Part shown: positions 1 through 9,849 of the stretch, one piece after another
Position numbering within the stretch: position 1 is the stretch's first letter
How the letters are laid out: every line of letters starts with the position of its first letter
Origin: Desulfobacterales bacterium
GTDB lineage: Bacteria > Desulfobacterota > Desulfobacteria > Desulfobacterales > JAEINQ01
Assembly (NCBI GenBank): GCA_016342285.1
Contig: JAEINQ010000006.1
Span: forward strand, 1-64,000
Direction of reading: 5' to 3'
DNA length: 64,000 nucleotides
Notes under the pieces: generated by a model
The model's database searches: none
Seen by the model: the letters and a program-made list of their open reading frames with translations, nothing else
What the model was told of the DNA's origin: nothing
Made by a program: the position numbers and the translations under genes

Positions 1-171
1 ACGGGGCTGTCAAAATTAAGGAATTCTGCCATATCTTAGCTTAAAAAAACGGAGCGAAGCGACTCCACAATTTTAGGCATTTCACACTTTAGTGCATTTT
101 AGGCATTTGCAGACTAATGGAACGGCATAGCAATTGACTCTGACCATGCCCTGAGGACATGGATTCCCAGG
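1..171 (+). repeat. Dispersed IS200-end-like repeat (family B), left side cut by window edge
   Basis: This non-coding element contains the family's central module (GGAATTCTGCCAT, then CGGAGCGAAGCGACTCCAC). It ends with the GGCATAGCAATTGACTCTGACC segment and the hairpin CATGCCCTGAGGACATG (about 145-162). Full copies lie at 6398 and 33611, so the first ~90 bases are outside the window. Confidence 0.75.
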
Positions 172-207
172 ACGCATTGAACATTGAAAATTGGAAATTG
201 CCGTTCT

Positions 208-840
208 TCACCGGCCCCCCTCGGGGCCGCGTACCACCCCCACCACCTTGCCCTGAACCAGCACCTCGTCAAACCCGTAGGTCACCGGAAGGTAGGCCGG
301 ATTTTCCGGCCGCAGTTCAATGCGGTCGGACCGGCGATAAAACCGCTTGACCGTGGCCTCTTCCTGGCGGATCAGAGCCACAACGATCTCGCCGTTTTCC
401 GCATACTGGCGCGGCTCACAGATGGCCAGATCACCGTCTAGGATCGCCGCCCCGGCCATGGAATCGCCGCAAACCCGAAGGGCAAACAGGTTCTGCCCTC
501 GAAACAGGTCGGCGTCCACCACCAGGCTACCGTCCCATTCATGCTGGGCATAGAGGGGGAGTCCGGCGGCAATCCGCCCCACCACCGGAACCGTCGTCCA
601 CCGCGCATCACGGACGACCGTCGACGCCGTATGCAGCAGGTGCAGGCGCCGGCCGTAATGCCCGTCACGTCGGATCAGCCCCCTTTCCTCCAGGGTCCGG
701 ATCATCTGGGAAACCGCCCCGTGACTCACCCCCAGGTCGGCGGCGATTTGCCGAAGGCTGGGCGTTCGGCCACTACGGGCCATTTCTCGTTGGAGATAAT
801 CCAGCAATCGCTGCTGCTTGACCGTCGGTTCCGGCACCAT
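208..840 (-). CDS. lexA: LexA SOS repressor
   Basis: LexA represses SOS DNA-repair genes and cleaves itself when RecA filaments form on damaged DNA. The 210-residue protein has the usual family length. A winged-helix DNA-binding domain covers about residues 1-70 (RTPSLRQIAADLGVSHGAVS recognition region). The Ala92-Gly93 cleavage bond lies in VGRIAAGLP. The S24 catalytic serine is Ser127 (CGDSMAG) and the general-base lysine is Lys165 (TVKRFYRR). The start follows a GGGAGG ribosome site at good spacing. The promoter side runs into a heptamer repeat array about 30 bases upstream, and I saw no clear LexA operator there. The DNA-binding domain is divergent, so its operator sequence may be unusual. 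The family call is firm. Confidence 0.93.
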   Translation of the reverse strand: MVPEPTVKQQRLLDYLQREMARSGRTPSLRQIAADLGVSHGAVSQMIRTLEERGLIRRDGHYGRRLHLLHTASTVVRDARWTTVPVVGRIAAGLPLYAQHEWDGSLVVDADLFRGQNLFALRVCGDSMAGAAILDGDLAICEPRQYAENGEIVVALIRQEEATVKRFYRRSDRIELRPENPAYLPVTYGFDEVLVQGKVVGVVRGPEGGR

Positions 841-872
841 GGCGTTCCCTCCCTATCCCACATCCGGGAAAA

Positions 873-1296
873 GGCTGAAGGCTGAAGGCTGAAGGCTGAA
901 GTCCGAAGTCTGAAGGAAGGCATTCGACAATTCGATCCTGATCCCGATTTCGATCCCACATCCAGCATCCAGTATATCCAGTATCCAGCATCCAGTATAT
1001 CCAGTATCCAGCATCCAGTATCCAGCATCCAGCATCCAGTATCCAGTATCCAGTATCCAGTATCCAGTATCCAGCATCCAGTATCCAGTATCCAGTATCC
1101 AGCATCCAGTATCCAGCATCCAGTATCCAGTATCCAGCATCCAGCATCCAGCATCCAGCATCCAGTCGCCCACATCCCAGATCTCCTACCTCTGCCTTCT
1201 GCCTTCTGGGTCTGCCTTCTGGGTCTGCCTTCTGCCCCCTGGCCTCCGACCTCCACCCTCTGCCCACCGACATCAGCCTTCAGCCTTCAGACTTTA
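873..1296. repeat. Inverted heptamer flanks around a minisatellite
   Basis: Four perfect copies of GGCTGAA plus two variants (GTCCGAA, GTCTGAA) lie at 873-914. Their reverse complement TTCAGCC recurs at about 1273-1296 (CAGCCTTCAGCCTTCAGACTT). A third heptamer-like series with CTGCCTT spacing fills about 1191-1240. The flanks could pair with each other across the central array. No protein is supported here. Confidence 0.7.
961..1167. repeat. 29-unit heptamer minisatellite TCCAG(C/T)A
   Basis: Twenty-nine uninterrupted heptamers of TCCAGCA or TCCAGTA follow one another, broken only by two inserted TA dinucleotides near 975 and 998. The sixth base varies between C and T in an irregular order. 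Because 7 is not a multiple of 3, all three minus-strand frames stay open and give artificial W-[IM]-L-D-[TA]-G-[YC] peptides; these are not genes. The array lies about 120 bases upstream of the lexA start. Confidence 0.95.
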
Positions 1297-1480
1297 CATC
1301 ACCATAGCACGAAAAATGTATAAGTCAATGTGTAGTTTTTGTATCAACTGTATATATTTTTTGCTTAGGCAAAAGATATGAAACGCAGGCTACGCCTGCT
1401 CTGCGGGGAGGGGATTTTCGAGGCATTGGGCAGCCTTGTTGGCCGTTGAATACGCTTCGCACCAGAAGAGGTTTTTCGTA

Positions 1481-1644
1481 CCTGTTCACGGGGTTGAAAC
1501 GCACAAAAAGTTCCGAACCCTTGCATGGTAAGCGTTTACAGGGTGCCGCAGATGCGAGGCGCCGGGCATGCAGACGTACTGTTGTCGTACTTCAAATGCC
1601 CGGGAACAAAGTCACGCCTCGGCGTGATGCCCTGTGAACGCTTA
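1481..1644 (+). repeat. Dispersed palindromic repeat (family A), copy 1
   Basis: A core of about 116 bases (1529-1644) begins TAAGCGTTTACAGGG and ends with its near-perfect reverse complement CCCTGTGAACGCTTA. Inside are further inverted segments, GCCGGGCAT against ATGCCCGGG, around GTAC...GTAC. A 45-base arm (GTTCACGGGGTTGAAACG...) precedes the core. Other copies are at 17587, 36257 and, partly deleted, 11850. The AT-rich stretch 1297-1480 upstream holds nothing else that I can identify. Confidence 0.85.
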
Positions 1645-1694
1645 CGGTTTTTCAGTGCCGCACAGCGGCATTGTCATAAAAGCGCGTAGCGATT

Positions 1695-4600
1695 TTATTG
1701 GAGGTCAAGGTAGGTTTCCAGGCGCCGGAACTCGGTTTCCAGCCGGTTGATGAGCACCGGCCCCTGGTTCAGGGAGCCGGCATGGCCGATCTGTTCCAGT
1801 TCTCCGGCGATCTTCGAAAGCCGGTCAGCGGTCAAGTTGGCCGCACCGCCCTTGATGGCATGGGCCTCCCGGCAAACGATGTCGGGCCGGTTTTCCACAA
1901 CGGCCCGCTGAATCACCGGAAGCTGCTGGCGGACATTGCTGCGGAAACTTTCCAGGACCTCCATGAGCAGCTCTTTTTCTCCGAGAAACTCGGCCAGGGC
2001 CGTGTCGACATCCATGGGGGCCTTGGCATCGAAAGCGGACACCGCAGGGTCTGAAACAGACCGGGCAGATGCTTCCGGGCCATCACCCGTCCATTTTGCC
2101 ACCATGGCGAGCAGTTCCGCCCTCTTCAGGGGCTTGGTCACGTAGTCATCCATGCCGGTTTCCAGGCACCGCTCCCGGTACCCGTTGACCGCATGGGCGG
2201 TCATGGCCACGATGGGCACCCGCTTGAGGACGGCCGCCGCCTGGCGTTCCATGGTGCGAATCCGCCGGGTCGCCTCATAGCCGTCCATTTCAGGCATCTG
2301 GATGTCCATGAGGACAAGATCATAGGCGTTTTGGCCAAAGGCCGCCACAGCCTGCCGCCCGTTTTCCGCCAGATCCACCGTGTATCCGGCCCGCTGAAGA
2401 TGGGTCGTGGCCAACTTCCGGTTGGTGGGATAGTCTTCCGCCAGAAGAATTCTGGCGCCGCCGCCAGGGGGACCGACGACCGTTAGCCCATGGGCACCGT
2501 CGGCACCCGCCGTCCCTTCCGCCGTCGGCAGGGTGTTCGCAGCAGCGGGCTGAATGAACGGACGGTCTTTCGGTCCACAACCGAAGACCGCCGTGAACCA
2601 GAAGGTACTCCCCTCCCCTGGCCGGCTGAAAAGACCGACCTGCCCCCCCATCATCTCGGCCAGTTGTTTGCTGATGGTGATTCCCAGGCCGGTGCCACCG
2701 TATTTTCGCGTGGTGGAACTGTCGGCCTGGGTAAAGCTTTCAAAGACAGCCCCCTGCTTCTCTTCGGGAATGCCGATGCCGGTGTCGATCACCCGGAAAC
2801 GGACCGTGACCCGGTTGTCAGCCGTATCGGCCACGTCAATTTGGATTTGAATCCCGCCTTTGTGAGTGAACTTCAGAGCGTTGCCTACGAGGTTTTTCAG
2901 AATCTGCCCGAGCCTTCCGGGGTCGCCCCGAAGCTGATCGGGAATGTCCTCCGCCAGAGCCGCCGTCAGCGTCAATCCCTTTTGTTCGGCCCAGTGGTGA
3001 AAGCCGCGGATCACCCCGTCCACCAAGGCCCTCGGTTCAAAAGGGATGGTTTCCAGTTCCATCCGCCCCGCCTCGATCTTGGAAAAATCAAGGATGTCGT
3101 TGATGATCCCCAAAAGCGACTCGGACTCAGCCCCAATTGTGTGGCAAATGCCGCGGTGATGGTCATCTCTGGCATCGGCTTCGAGCAGTTCCACCATGCC
3201 CATGATGCCATTGAGCGGGGTTCGAATCTCGTGACTCATGTTGGCCAAAAACTCGCTCTTGGCGCGACTTGCCTGCTCGGCATCGAACTTGGCCAGTTTG
3301 AGTTCCTCCTCGGCACGAATCCGCTCGCCGATTTCGTAGATCAATTCTTCGTTGGCCTGGGCCAGTTCCGCCGTCCTTTCGGCAACCCCTCTTTCCAGCG
3401 CCGCCTTGGATTGTTTCAACGCCTCCTCGGCCGCCTTGCGTTCGGTGACGTCCGTGGCCACTTCCAAACGCACCATGCGCCCGTCCACCCATTTGATGGC
3501 CCGGTCGTAATTCAGGTACCACCTGCCGGTGATGGGATTGCGCCCTTCCCAGGCATACACACCGGCAGGTCTGCCCTCGGCATCCAGCAGGCGGAGGTTC
3601 GAGCAATGCTGGCAAGGTTCGATGCCCTTGTAAAGCTTCTGCCAGCAGACCCCCCCCACCAGATCGTTTCCGTAGCTGTCCTTCATGTGCCTGTTGGTCA
3701 GAAGGATTTCGTGGGTCTCCATGTCCGCCACGTAAATATCAGCATCCACCCCGTCCAGCACGGCAAGAAACCGCTCGTGGGACTCCTTCAGGGCCTCTTC
3801 GGCTGTTCGACGTTCACGGATTTCGTTGGCAAAGGCGTCATTGGTTTCGGCCAGCACCCGTCGCTGGACTTCAACCGTGGAAAATGCCTTCGAAGAACGC
3901 CGGGAAAGGAGAAAGGCCTGGGAAAAAATAAAGCAGAACAGCCCCAGGGGAATGAAATGCCCCGTCTGGATGATCTGCTGGACGTGGAGAATGTCATTGA
4001 GCGCCGCCATGAACAGGACAAAAAATCCGGCCATGAAAATGCGCGCCCCCTCTCTCTTCCGATAGGCGGCCAGGGACAGGACGAACAGGCAATATACGCC
4101 GGCCAGAACGGTAATGAGTTGAAACGTATGGACCGAATGGATAAAGATGCGTCCCGGCGTGCAGATTACCAGCAGGGCGTATATCCCGGCCACGCCTCCC
4201 AGGGTCCACTGAAACCGCCAGGAGAGTTCCTCAGGGAAAACCGATCCGACAAACCGGCAGAAGACCGGCAAAGAAAGGTAGAAGGTCAGATATTCCAGTT
4301 TGGCCATGAGTTCCCAACCCGTTGCCGGAACAATGTGAGCCAAATACCGTTCCCCTGTGGTAATGACCCGCAGGACGATAAGAAAGCAGAAAATGGCGAA
4401 AAACAGGGAAGACCGTCCCCGCGGCCGGAGCATAAAGAGCCCCAGATGATAAAATCCCATGATCAGAATCGCACCGGCCAGGAAAAGCTCAAAAGAAACA
4501 GCCCGCTCCCGGATTTCCCGGATTTCCTTTTCCGACCCGAACCGTATGCCATCGAAGGCTCCCCCGTGTCGGTCGTGATAGTTGGCGACCTGCAGCACGA

Positions 4601-5126
4601 TGTCCGTTCGGTCGCCTTGCGGGGCAAAGGCGACCATCTGGGGATGGAACCGGGCAACCGTCGATTCCCGGTCCGTACCGACTTTGCCCTGGGTTGCAGC
4701 CAGCCGTCCGTCGATATAAAGATTGAAACTCGTCTGGATATCGAGAAATTTCATCGCCAGAACAGGCGTCTCCCGAGGCAGCAGGATCGTGAGGCGGTAG
4801 GTGGCATGGCCTTCGGCGCCCAATGGTTTGCCGCCAGCCATATGGCCTTTCCAACCGCCTGGCACATGGATGAACCCTGGTCGGCCCGGAGCGGAAGGGC
4901 CGTGAAAATCAGCCGGCGTCAACAATTGTTCCCAGTAAAATTCCCATTGCCCGGAAAGATCCACCGGTCCGTTCTGACTCAGATTCCAGCCACGCAGGTC
5001 TAGGACGCCACCGACCGCCATGGGCGATATTTTTTTCACCCCGGCTTGCCGGCATCCGGTCACCAATGATAGACTGACCGCCAGCAGGGCAAGGGAGATG
5101 ATCAGACGTCTGTTTTTGATAATCAT
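1695..5126 (-). CDS. Hybrid sensor histidine kinase with 7TMR-DISM input, PAS, receiver and HPt domains
   Basis: This membrane sensor carries a complete multistep phosphorelay in one 1143-residue chain. A lipoprotein-like signal ends at LVTGC (Cys25). Next come an extracellular carbohydrate-binding-like 7TMR-DISM domain (about 40-190), about seven membrane segments (210-410), a coiled coil, and a Cys-bearing PAS domain (about 450-560). A HisKA domain follows (phospho-His632 in [10 protein letters not shown]), then an HATPase domain (DTGIGIP, GGTGLG, about 740-850), a receiver (phospho-Asp941 in [11 protein letters not shown]) and a C-terminal HPt (His1089 in AHAIKGG). I start at ATG 5126, behind GGAGAGGAA; the reading frame stays open upstream but that part looks non-coding. 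The ligand and output gene are unknown. It lies alone between repeats. Confidence 0.92.
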   Translation of the reverse strand: MIIKNRRLIISLALLAVSLSLVTGCRQAGVKKISPMAVGGVLDLRGWNLSQNGPVDLSGQWEFYWEQLLTPADFHGPSAPGRPGFIHVPGGWKGHMAGGKPLGAEGHATYRLTILLPRETPVLAMKFLDIQTSFNLYIDGRLAATQGKVGTDRESTVARFHPQMVAFAPQGDRTDIVLQVANYHDRHGGAFDGIRFGSEKEIREIRERAVSFELFLAGAILIMGFYHLGLFMLRPRGRSSLFFAIFCFLIVLRVITTGERYLAHIVPATGWELMAKLEYLTFYLSLPVFCRFVGSVFPEELSWRFQWTLGGVAGIYALLVICTPGRIFIHSVHTFQLITVLAGVYCLFVLSLAAYRKREGARIFMAGFFVLFMAALNDILHVQQIIQTGHFIPLGLFCFIFSQAFLLSRRSSKAFSTVEVQRRVLAETNDAFANEIRERRTAEEALKESHERFLAVLDGVDADIYVADMETHEILLTNRHMKDSYGNDLVGGVCWQKLYKGIEPCQHCSNLRLLDAEGRPAGVYAWEGRNPITGRWYLNYDRAIKWVDGRMVRLEVATDVTERKAAEEALKQSKAALERGVAERTAELAQANEELIYEIGERIRAEEELKLAKFDAEQASRAKSEFLANMSHEIRTPLNGIMGMVELLEADARDDHHRGICHTIGAESESLLGIINDILDFSKIEAGRMELETIPFEPRALVDGVIRGFHHWAEQKGLTLTAALAEDIPDQLRGDPGRLGQILKNLVGNALKFTHKGGIQIQIDVADTADNRVTVRFRVIDTGIGIPEEKQGAVFESFTQADSSTTRKYGGTGLGITISKQLAEMMGGQVGLFSRPGEGSTFWFTAVFGCGPKDRPFIQPAAANTLPTAEGTAGADGAHGLTVVGPPGGGARILLAEDYPTNRKLATTHLQRAGYTVDLAENGRQAVAAFGQNAYDLVLMDIQMPEMDGYEATRRIRTMERQAAAVLKRVPIVAMTAHAVNGYRERCLETGMDDYVTKPLKRAELLAMVAKWTGDGPEASARSVSDPAVSAFDAKAPMDVDTALAEFLGEKELLMEVLESFRSNVRQQLPVIQRAVVENRPDIVCREAHAIKGGAANLTADRLSKIAGELEQIGHAGSLNQGPVLINRLETEFRRLETYLDLQ

Positions 5127-5220
5127 TGATCGAACGTTCCTCTCCGGCGGCAGATGATGGCAATTTTGTCCGTCTCTCAGTCTGGTTTCGGCTAAAAACA
5201 AAAATCCTTTAGCCTGATGC

Positions 5221-5297
5221 CCATCCACGAATTGCATTTTTTGTGGATGGGCAACTATGGACGTTTCCAATCCAGAAATGAGAATTTTTGTGGATGG
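5221..5297. repeat. Short hairpin and repeat between divergent genes
   Basis: CCATCCAC (5221) pairs with GTGGATGG (ending 5250), and TTTTTGTGGATGG recurs at about 5284. A related CCATCCACTC...TTCGTGGACGGGC occurs near 20810. It sits between the kinase start and the pseudouridine synthase start and may be a shared regulatory site or a small repeat. Confidence 0.4.
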
Positions 5298-5331
5298 AAA
5301 ATAGCCTGACGACCGAAAATCCAGGGTACCC

Positions 5332-6078
5332 ATGGCCATAATCGACATTCGCATTATCGAGGCAGGAAAAGGCTGGGTGGTGGCAGACAAACCATGGGGC
5401 ATGAGTGTTCACAATGCGCCGGGCCGCGACCTGTGCTCTCAAACGGTCGAGCGGCTCAGAACCGACCCGGCCCTGAGCGAGCAGGTCCATTGGGATCGCA
5501 AATTCGGAATCCACCCGGTCCATCGGATCGACCGGGAAACCAGCGGCCTCATCCTGCTGGCCGGCCGCCGCGATGCCCTTGTGAACCTGGCCAAACAGTT
5601 TGAGTCCGGCGCAGTCACCAAACGCTACCACGCCCTAGTTCACGGCCGCCTTGAGGCCCCCGAAACACCGGACGGATGGGATCTCTGGGATCACCCCCTG
5701 TCCAAGGAAGCCGGCGGCCGGGAAAACCCGGCCGGGAGCCCGCCCCGAAAGCCCTGTCGTACGCGGTATCGGGTCATCGCTCACAGCGCCCATTACACCC
5801 TGGTCGCCTGCGAGCCCCTCACCGGCCGCACGCATCAGATCCGTCGGCACGCCAAGCTGGCAGGACACCCCGTGGTGGGCGACAGCCGTTACGGAAGCCC
5901 CCGCAGCCTCGCTTTTCTCAAGGACCGCCGAGATTTTGCACGGCTCGGGCTCCATGCCGCCGTCATCTCTTTTACGCCACCGGAAAAAGAACGGCCGATC
6001 ACCGTAAAAACGGAAACGCTGCCGCCTGAGATGGCCGTTTTACTGGAAGAGGATGACCTACACGAGGAGGAAGGATGA
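5332..6078 (+). CDS. RluA-family pseudouridine synthase
   Basis: The protein converts specific uridines in rRNA or tRNA to pseudouridine. The 248-residue sequence carries the RluA-family catalytic motif HRIDRETSG with Asp67 as the expected nucleophile, the downstream KRYHALVHG strand, and the [20 protein letters not shown] motif. There is no N-terminal S4 RNA-binding domain, as in RluA/TruC-type members. The ATG start is preceded by weak ribosome-binding sequence. Its stop overlaps the next small gene in an ATGA junction, so the two are co-transcribed. The RNA target cannot be read from sequence. Confidence 0.9.
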   Translation: MAIIDIRIIEAGKGWVVADKPWGMSVHNAPGRDLCSQTVERLRTDPALSEQVHWDRKFGIHPVHRIDRETSGLILLAGRRDALVNLAKQFESGAVTKRYHALVHGRLEAPETPDGWDLWDHPLSKEAGGRENPAGSPPRKPCRTRYRVIAHSAHYTLVACEPLTGRTHQIRRHAKLAGHPVVGDSRYGSPRSLAFLKDRRDFARLGLHAAVISFTPPEKERPITVKTETLPPEMAVLLEEDDLHEEEG

Positions 6079-6344
6079 AAGCAATCCGCGTTGACTACGA
6101 CCCCGAGTCCGGCACACTGGCCCCCATCGCAGACATTCCTGTGGAGGATTGGGTGGCTGTCTGTGAAACCTACCACGACGATGTGCATCGCATTCGCAAC
6201 ATCACCGATCGGAACGAATTCACCGGGTTATATGCCTGCTTCGACGACAACGACAGCCGCATGTTCTACCTGGTGGAAGAAGACGACAATCTTAAGAAAC
6301 TGCAGCGCAGGCATTTTTTTCGAACCGTGGGCAGATCTGGCTGA
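6075..6344 (+). CDS. Small conserved-looking hypothetical protein
   Basis: I do not recognise this 89-residue acidic protein. It starts four bases inside the end of the pseudouridine synthase gene, behind the good ribosome site GAGGAAGG, which argues that it is real and translationally coupled. It has no signal peptide, membrane helix or cysteine motif. A predicted mixed alpha/beta pattern ends in a basic tail (KKLQRRHFFRT). The gene stops 50 bases before a dispersed repeat. Confidence 0.65.
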   Translation: MKAIRVDYDPESGTLAPIADIPVEDWVAVCETYHDDVHRIRNITDRNEFTGLYACFDDNDSRMFYLVEEDDNLKKLQRRHFFRTVGRSG

Positions 6345-6397
6345 CACCCAACCCGGCCCGGATCTGACCCCAACCGGCTTGGCATAGGCCCAGGAAA

Positions 6398-6650
6398 GAA
6401 TCCCGACCCACAGGACCATGCTTTGGTTTGCCCCTTGAAGGGGCTGTCCTGTATGCTTGAAGTTCGAAGTGCCTAAAATGCCTAAAATTAAGGAATTCTT
6501 CCATTTCTTGGCTTAAAAAGAATCGAAGCGAAGCGACTCCACAATTTTAGGCATTTTAAACTTTAGCGCATTTTAGGCATTTGCCGGCGATTCTATCGGC
6601 ATAGCCAGTTGACTCTGACCATGCCCTGAGGGCATGGATTCCCAGGACAT
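6398..6650 (+). repeat. Dispersed IS200-end-like repeat (family B), full copy
   Basis: The element starts AAAGAATCCCGACCCACAGGACC, carries the small hairpin GCCCCTTGAAGGGGC, the central CGAAGCGAAGCGACTCCAC module and a GCATTTTAGGCATTTGC pair. It ends GGCATAGCCAGTTGACTCTG followed by the hairpin CATGCCCTGAGGGCATG. The ends match those of the IS200-type element at 20846-21535. Confidence 0.8.
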
Positions 6651-6666
6651 ATTGAGCATTGGAAAT

Positions 6667-6678
6667 TGTGAATTCACA
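6667..6678. promoter_or_regulatory. Perfect 12-base palindrome upstream of the MATE gene
   Basis: TGTGAATTCACA lies about 22 bases before the presumed MATE start. It could be an operator, but it sits among short ATTGGAAATTG-type repeats, so chance or repeat origin is also possible. Confidence 0.3.
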
Positions 6679-6699
6679 GTGATCATTGGAAATTGAGGA

Positions 6700-8094
6700 T
6701 TGACGCTTTTCGGCAAATCAAAACCGACCCGACTGACGAAACGCTACCGCCAGGTGCTGAAAGTCAGCCTTCCGCTGATGGTCAGCGTGTCCACCACCAT
6801 GGTCATGGAGTTCACCGACCGGGTATTCTTGGCCCGGTACTCCCTGGACACCATTGCCGCGGCCATGCCGGCCGGCATCACCGCCTTTTTGTTCATCGTT
6901 TTTTTCCAGGGCGTGGCCAGCTACGCCAACGTATTCATCGCCCAGTACACCGGATCCGGAGCGCCCAGACGGATCGGAGCGGTCCTTTGGCAGGGCATCT
7001 ATTTTTCCATCTTGGCAGCGGTCGTTCTGGCCGGGCTTTCCATGCTCGCCGCCCCCTTGTTTGCCGCCAGCGGGCATCCCGCGGAGATCCAGCATCTGGA
7101 GATCGTCTATTTCCGGGTGCTGCTTTTCGGGGCCGGACTCAACGTGCTCGGCACGGCCTTCTCCTGTTTCTTTTCCGGTCAAGGGCTCACACGGGCCGTC
7201 ATGGTGGTCCATCTCGTCGGCACCCTGTTTAATGTTCCCCTGGACTACGCCCTGATCAACGGCGCTTGGTTCTTTCCGGAACTCGGCATCTTAGGCGCAG
7301 GCCTTGCCACGGTCAGCGCCTGGGCTCTGGTGGCCCTGCTGTTCGGATTGCTCATTTTCACCAAGGAAAACGAACGGCGATTTCAGGTCCGCGGCCGCCA
7401 GCGGTTTGAACCCGATCTTTTCTTCCGGCTGATGCGGTTCGGCATACCGGGATCTGTCCAGTTCTGCATGGATGTCTTCGGTTTTGCTTTTTTCATCTTC
7501 ATGGTGGGGCGGATCGGAAAAACCGAGCTGGCCGTGACCAACATGGTGATGTCCATCAATTCTCTGGCGTTCATGCCCATGATGGGAATGAGCCTGGGCA
7601 CCAGCACCCTGGTCGGCCAGGCCCTGGGGGCCGGCCGGCCTGAAACGGCAGTGGAAACGACCCGGCTCACCCTGCACCTGGTGTTTGCCTATATCTCCGT
7701 ACTGCTTCTGGTCTTTGTTCTACTCCCTGAGCCGCTGCTTCACCTGTTCCAGCCCCGGGGAATGGACGGCGGTGAATTTGAAAAGATCGTAGGGATAGGC
7801 GTGATCCTGCTCCGTCTCGTGGCCGTTTATATCTTCTTCGACGCCCAGTACATGGTCTATGTGGGTGTGCTCAAAGGGGCCGGCGACACCCGTTTCATCA
7901 TGTGGAGCATCGGCAGTCTTTCCCTTCTGGTGATGGCGCTCCCCATCTGGATCATGGTCCATTGCTTCCATGCCGGCATTTTCCCTGTCTGGGGATGCGT
8001 CCTCGCATTCATCTTCAGTCTGTTCGCCGTTTCAAGATGGCGTTACCGGACCGGCCGATGGAAAGAGATCCGGCTTATCGGCGCGTCCCCTTAG
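6700..8094 (+). CDS. MATE-family efflux transporter
   Basis: This inner-membrane protein is expected to export drugs or other small cations by sodium or proton antiport. The 464-residue chain has about twelve hydrophobic segments in two homologous halves and MATE-like features (KVSLPLMVSVSTTMVMEFTD at the start of helix 1, later GMSLGTSTLVGQALGAG). The best in-frame start is TTG 6700, directly after GAGGA, so spacing is poor and the true start is uncertain. The region just upstream is repeat-derived, so the original promoter may have been displaced. It stands alone. The substrate cannot be predicted. Confidence 0.9.
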   Translation: MTLFGKSKPTRLTKRYRQVLKVSLPLMVSVSTTMVMEFTDRVFLARYSLDTIAAAMPAGITAFLFIVFFQGVASYANVFIAQYTGSGAPRRIGAVLWQGIYFSILAAVVLAGLSMLAAPLFAASGHPAEIQHLEIVYFRVLLFGAGLNVLGTAFSCFFSGQGLTRAVMVVHLVGTLFNVPLDYALINGAWFFPELGILGAGLATVSAWALVALLFGLLIFTKENERRFQVRGRQRFEPDLFFRLMRFGIPGSVQFCMDVFGFAFFIFMVGRIGKTELAVTNMVMSINSLAFMPMMGMSLGTSTLVGQALGAGRPETAVETTRLTLHLVFAYISVLLLVFVLLPEPLLHLFQPRGMDGGEFEKIVGIGVILLRLVAVYIFFDAQYMVYVGVLKGAGDTRFIMWSIGSLSLLVMALPIWIMVHCFHAGIFPVWGCVLAFIFSLFAVSRWRYRTGRWKEIRLIGASP

Positions 8095-8158
8095 TGCTTC
8101 GATTCGTAAATACGGATTCCTCGCTATTTCGTGTGGGGGTCAGGAGGAATGCGAGAGC

Positions 8159-8395
8159 TCAATTGGAGCGGGCGCGGCGGGGATTGAGCAGGCTTTTCTT
8201 CAACACCGCCTGGTTGTATGCACTGATGATATCCCTGCGGGTCAGCACCCCGACGAGCCGGTCGTGCTCTTCTGGCGAAACGACAGGAAGGATGATCTCC
8301 AGGACCAGGACTGTCAGGATGACATGTTCGTTGTCCCCCAGAAACCGGAAGGCAATGGTCGCCTTCGTTGCGTCGCTCAATATTTTACCCGGATA
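8159..8395 (-). pseudogene. Remnant of a CBS-domain protein C-terminus
   Basis: The minus-strand frame reads LPVVSPEEHDRLVGVLTRRDIISAYNQAVLKKSL, which matches the end of a CBS domain as found in ClC chloride channels and related proteins. Only about 70 residues remain. The upstream side is cut by a family B repeat at about 8400, and no other part of the gene is in the window. I treat it as a dead fragment left after repeat insertion or deletion. Confidence 0.65.
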
Positions 8396-8404
8396 CGAAG
8401 TAAA

Positions 8405-8632
8405 GGATTCCGGCCCAGAGGACCAGTCTTTGGGTTGCCCCTGAAAGGGGCTGTCCTGTATGCTTTAAAGTTTGAAGTGCCTAAAATTAAGGAATTCTAT
8501 CATATCTTAGTTTAAAAAGAGCCGGAGCGAAGCGACTCCACAACTCTTGTCCGCCTCTTTTGGCGGATTAGGCATTTCGAACTTCAGCGCATTTTAGGCA
8601 TTTGCAGGCGATTCTATCGGCATCAGCCAATC
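8405..8632 (+). repeat. Dispersed IS200-end-like repeat (family B), lacking its right hairpin
   Basis: It starts GGATTCCGGCCCAGAGGACCAG with hairpin GCCCCTGAAAGGGGC, contains an extra inserted hairpin (TCCGCCTCTTTTGGCGGA), and ends at GGCATCAGCCAAT. The expected terminal hairpin is missing. The right end overlaps the stop codon of the next gene (8623). Confidence 0.75.
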
Positions 8633-9786
8633 TTGGAAATCTCGTTAAAGGTCTTGATCTCCGTCGGAAGGTCCTCCACGTCGATGAGGGTTTCCACCCC
8701 CAGGGCAACGGCACGCTCGATGACATTTTCCAATTGGATAACATTACCGGGCCAGTGGTACCGAAGCAGCACATCCAGAGCATCGAAAGAAACCCCGGCG
8801 ATGGGCGGTCGTCCACCTGTATTGAACCGGCTCAAGAAACGGGTGATAAGAAGACAGATATCTTCTTTTCTCTCCCTCAGCGGCGGCATCTTCAGCGAGG
8901 CTCCGGCAAGGACGTCCAGCAGTTCAGCGCTGAATTCGCCCCGGGCAACGGATTCCGACAGGCTTCGACAACTAGTGGCAATGGTCCGACGACTCCGGCT
9001 CGAGGATTGGCGGTCCCCCTGGGTTGCACCGTTTCCGTTTTGCATCATTTCCAGCAGCACCTGCTGGCCGGCCAGGGGCAGGTCGCCCACTTCGTTGAGA
9101 AAGAGGGTAGCGGCTGTTGAGCCGGCCATGAGGCCGGCCAAATGATCCCCATAATCCCGGCTGTAATCCTTGTCCGCCATCCCCTGGCAGTTCAGAGCGA
9201 CAAAGGTCGTGTCGTCCGGTGCGCCCGTCTGGTGGATAACCCGGGCGGTGAGTTCCTTACCGGAACCGCTCTCACCCTCGATAACCACGTTGGGGCAGGT
9301 CGGACGCATTGAATCGATGGCATCGTAGATACCACGCATGGTCGGACTCATCCCCACAAGATCCCCATAGCGATGCCGCTGCGCAGACGGACCGGCGTGA
9401 ACAATCTCGGACGAACGCGACCTTTTTGCCTGGATATTTTTGATCAAGGTTTTGAGTTGGTCGAGCTTGAACGGTTTCTGAAGATAATCGTAGCTGCCGA
9501 CCTTCATGGCCTCTATGGCCGATTCCATGGTCCCATGGCCCGTCACGATCACCACGTCGACCTCCGGACGGGTCCCCTTGATCCTCTTGAGCAGATCCAG
9601 ACCGCTGAATTCGGGCATCTTGAAATCGGTAAACACCAGACCATAGTCTTTTTTTTTAATCATCTCAAAGGCGTCAAGGCCGTTGTCCACCACATCAACA
9701 CTGTAACCGGCCCGGACCAGGTATTCCCCGACCATTACAAGGATGTCCCGATCATCATCAACATACAAAATATCGAATGCCTTCAT
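8623..9786 (-). CDS. Response regulator with degenerate sigma-54 activator domain
   Basis: The 387-residue protein has an intact receiver domain (residues 1-120, phospho-Asp54 in FTDFKMP, Lys104 in YLQKPF). An AAA+ module follows with a normal Walker A (GESGSGKE, 171-178). Key activator parts are altered: the GAFTGA loop that contacts sigma-54 is absent (only DYGDHLAGLMAGS there), Walker B reads LFLNE instead of LFLDE, and there is no C-terminal Fis-type helix-turn-helix. I start at ATG 9786 behind GGAGGTGTTG. It follows an intact activator gene on the same strand, 63 bases downstream. I infer that it modulates that activator or another partner rather than opening promoters itself. Decay is the alternative, although the frame is fully open. 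Confidence 0.85.
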   Translation of the reverse strand: MKAFDILYVDDDRDILVMVGEYLVRAGYSVDVVDNGLDAFEMIKKKDYGLVFTDFKMPEFSGLDLLKRIKGTRPEVDVVIVTGHGTMESAIEAMKVGSYDYLQKPFKLDQLKTLIKNIQAKRSRSSEIVHAGPSAQRHRYGDLVGMSPTMRGIYDAIDSMRPTCPNVVIEGESGSGKELTARVIHQTGAPDDTTFVALNCQGMADKDYSRDYGDHLAGLMAGSTAATLFLNEVGDLPLAGQQVLLEMMQNGNGATQGDRQSSSRSRRTIATSCRSLSESVARGEFSAELLDVLAGASLKMPPLRERKEDICLLITRFLSRFNTGGRPPIAGVSFDALDVLLRYHWPGNVIQLENVIERAVALGVETLIDVEDLPTEIKTFNEISKIG

Positions 9787-9849
9787 CAACACCTCCGCTC
9801 CGATCACCGCGGCCGCAAACCATTGTCGCACCGCAGAACATCGGGGCTA

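Noticed and set aside
961-1167. Heptamer array as a CRISPR array
   Set aside because: Units are 7 bases with no spacers and no cas genes in the window.
726-1273. Three overlapping minus-strand ORFs with repeating WILDTGYWMLDAG peptides
   Set aside because: They are translations of a heptamer DNA repeat in all three frames; no ribosome site, and the same DNA gives a similar peptide in every frame.
1481-1644. Family A palindromes as integron attC sites
   Set aside because: They lack the RYYYAAC/GTTRRRY core sites, are not next to cassette-like genes, and no integron integrase is present.
2490-5003. 837-residue plus-strand ORF opposite the hybrid kinase
   Set aside because: It is antisense to a protein with complete kinase, receiver and HPt motifs; high GC keeps the shadow frame open.
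8159-8395. CBS fragment as a complete small gene
   Set aside because: It covers only the end of a CBS domain and is cut by a repeat; there is no ribosome site.
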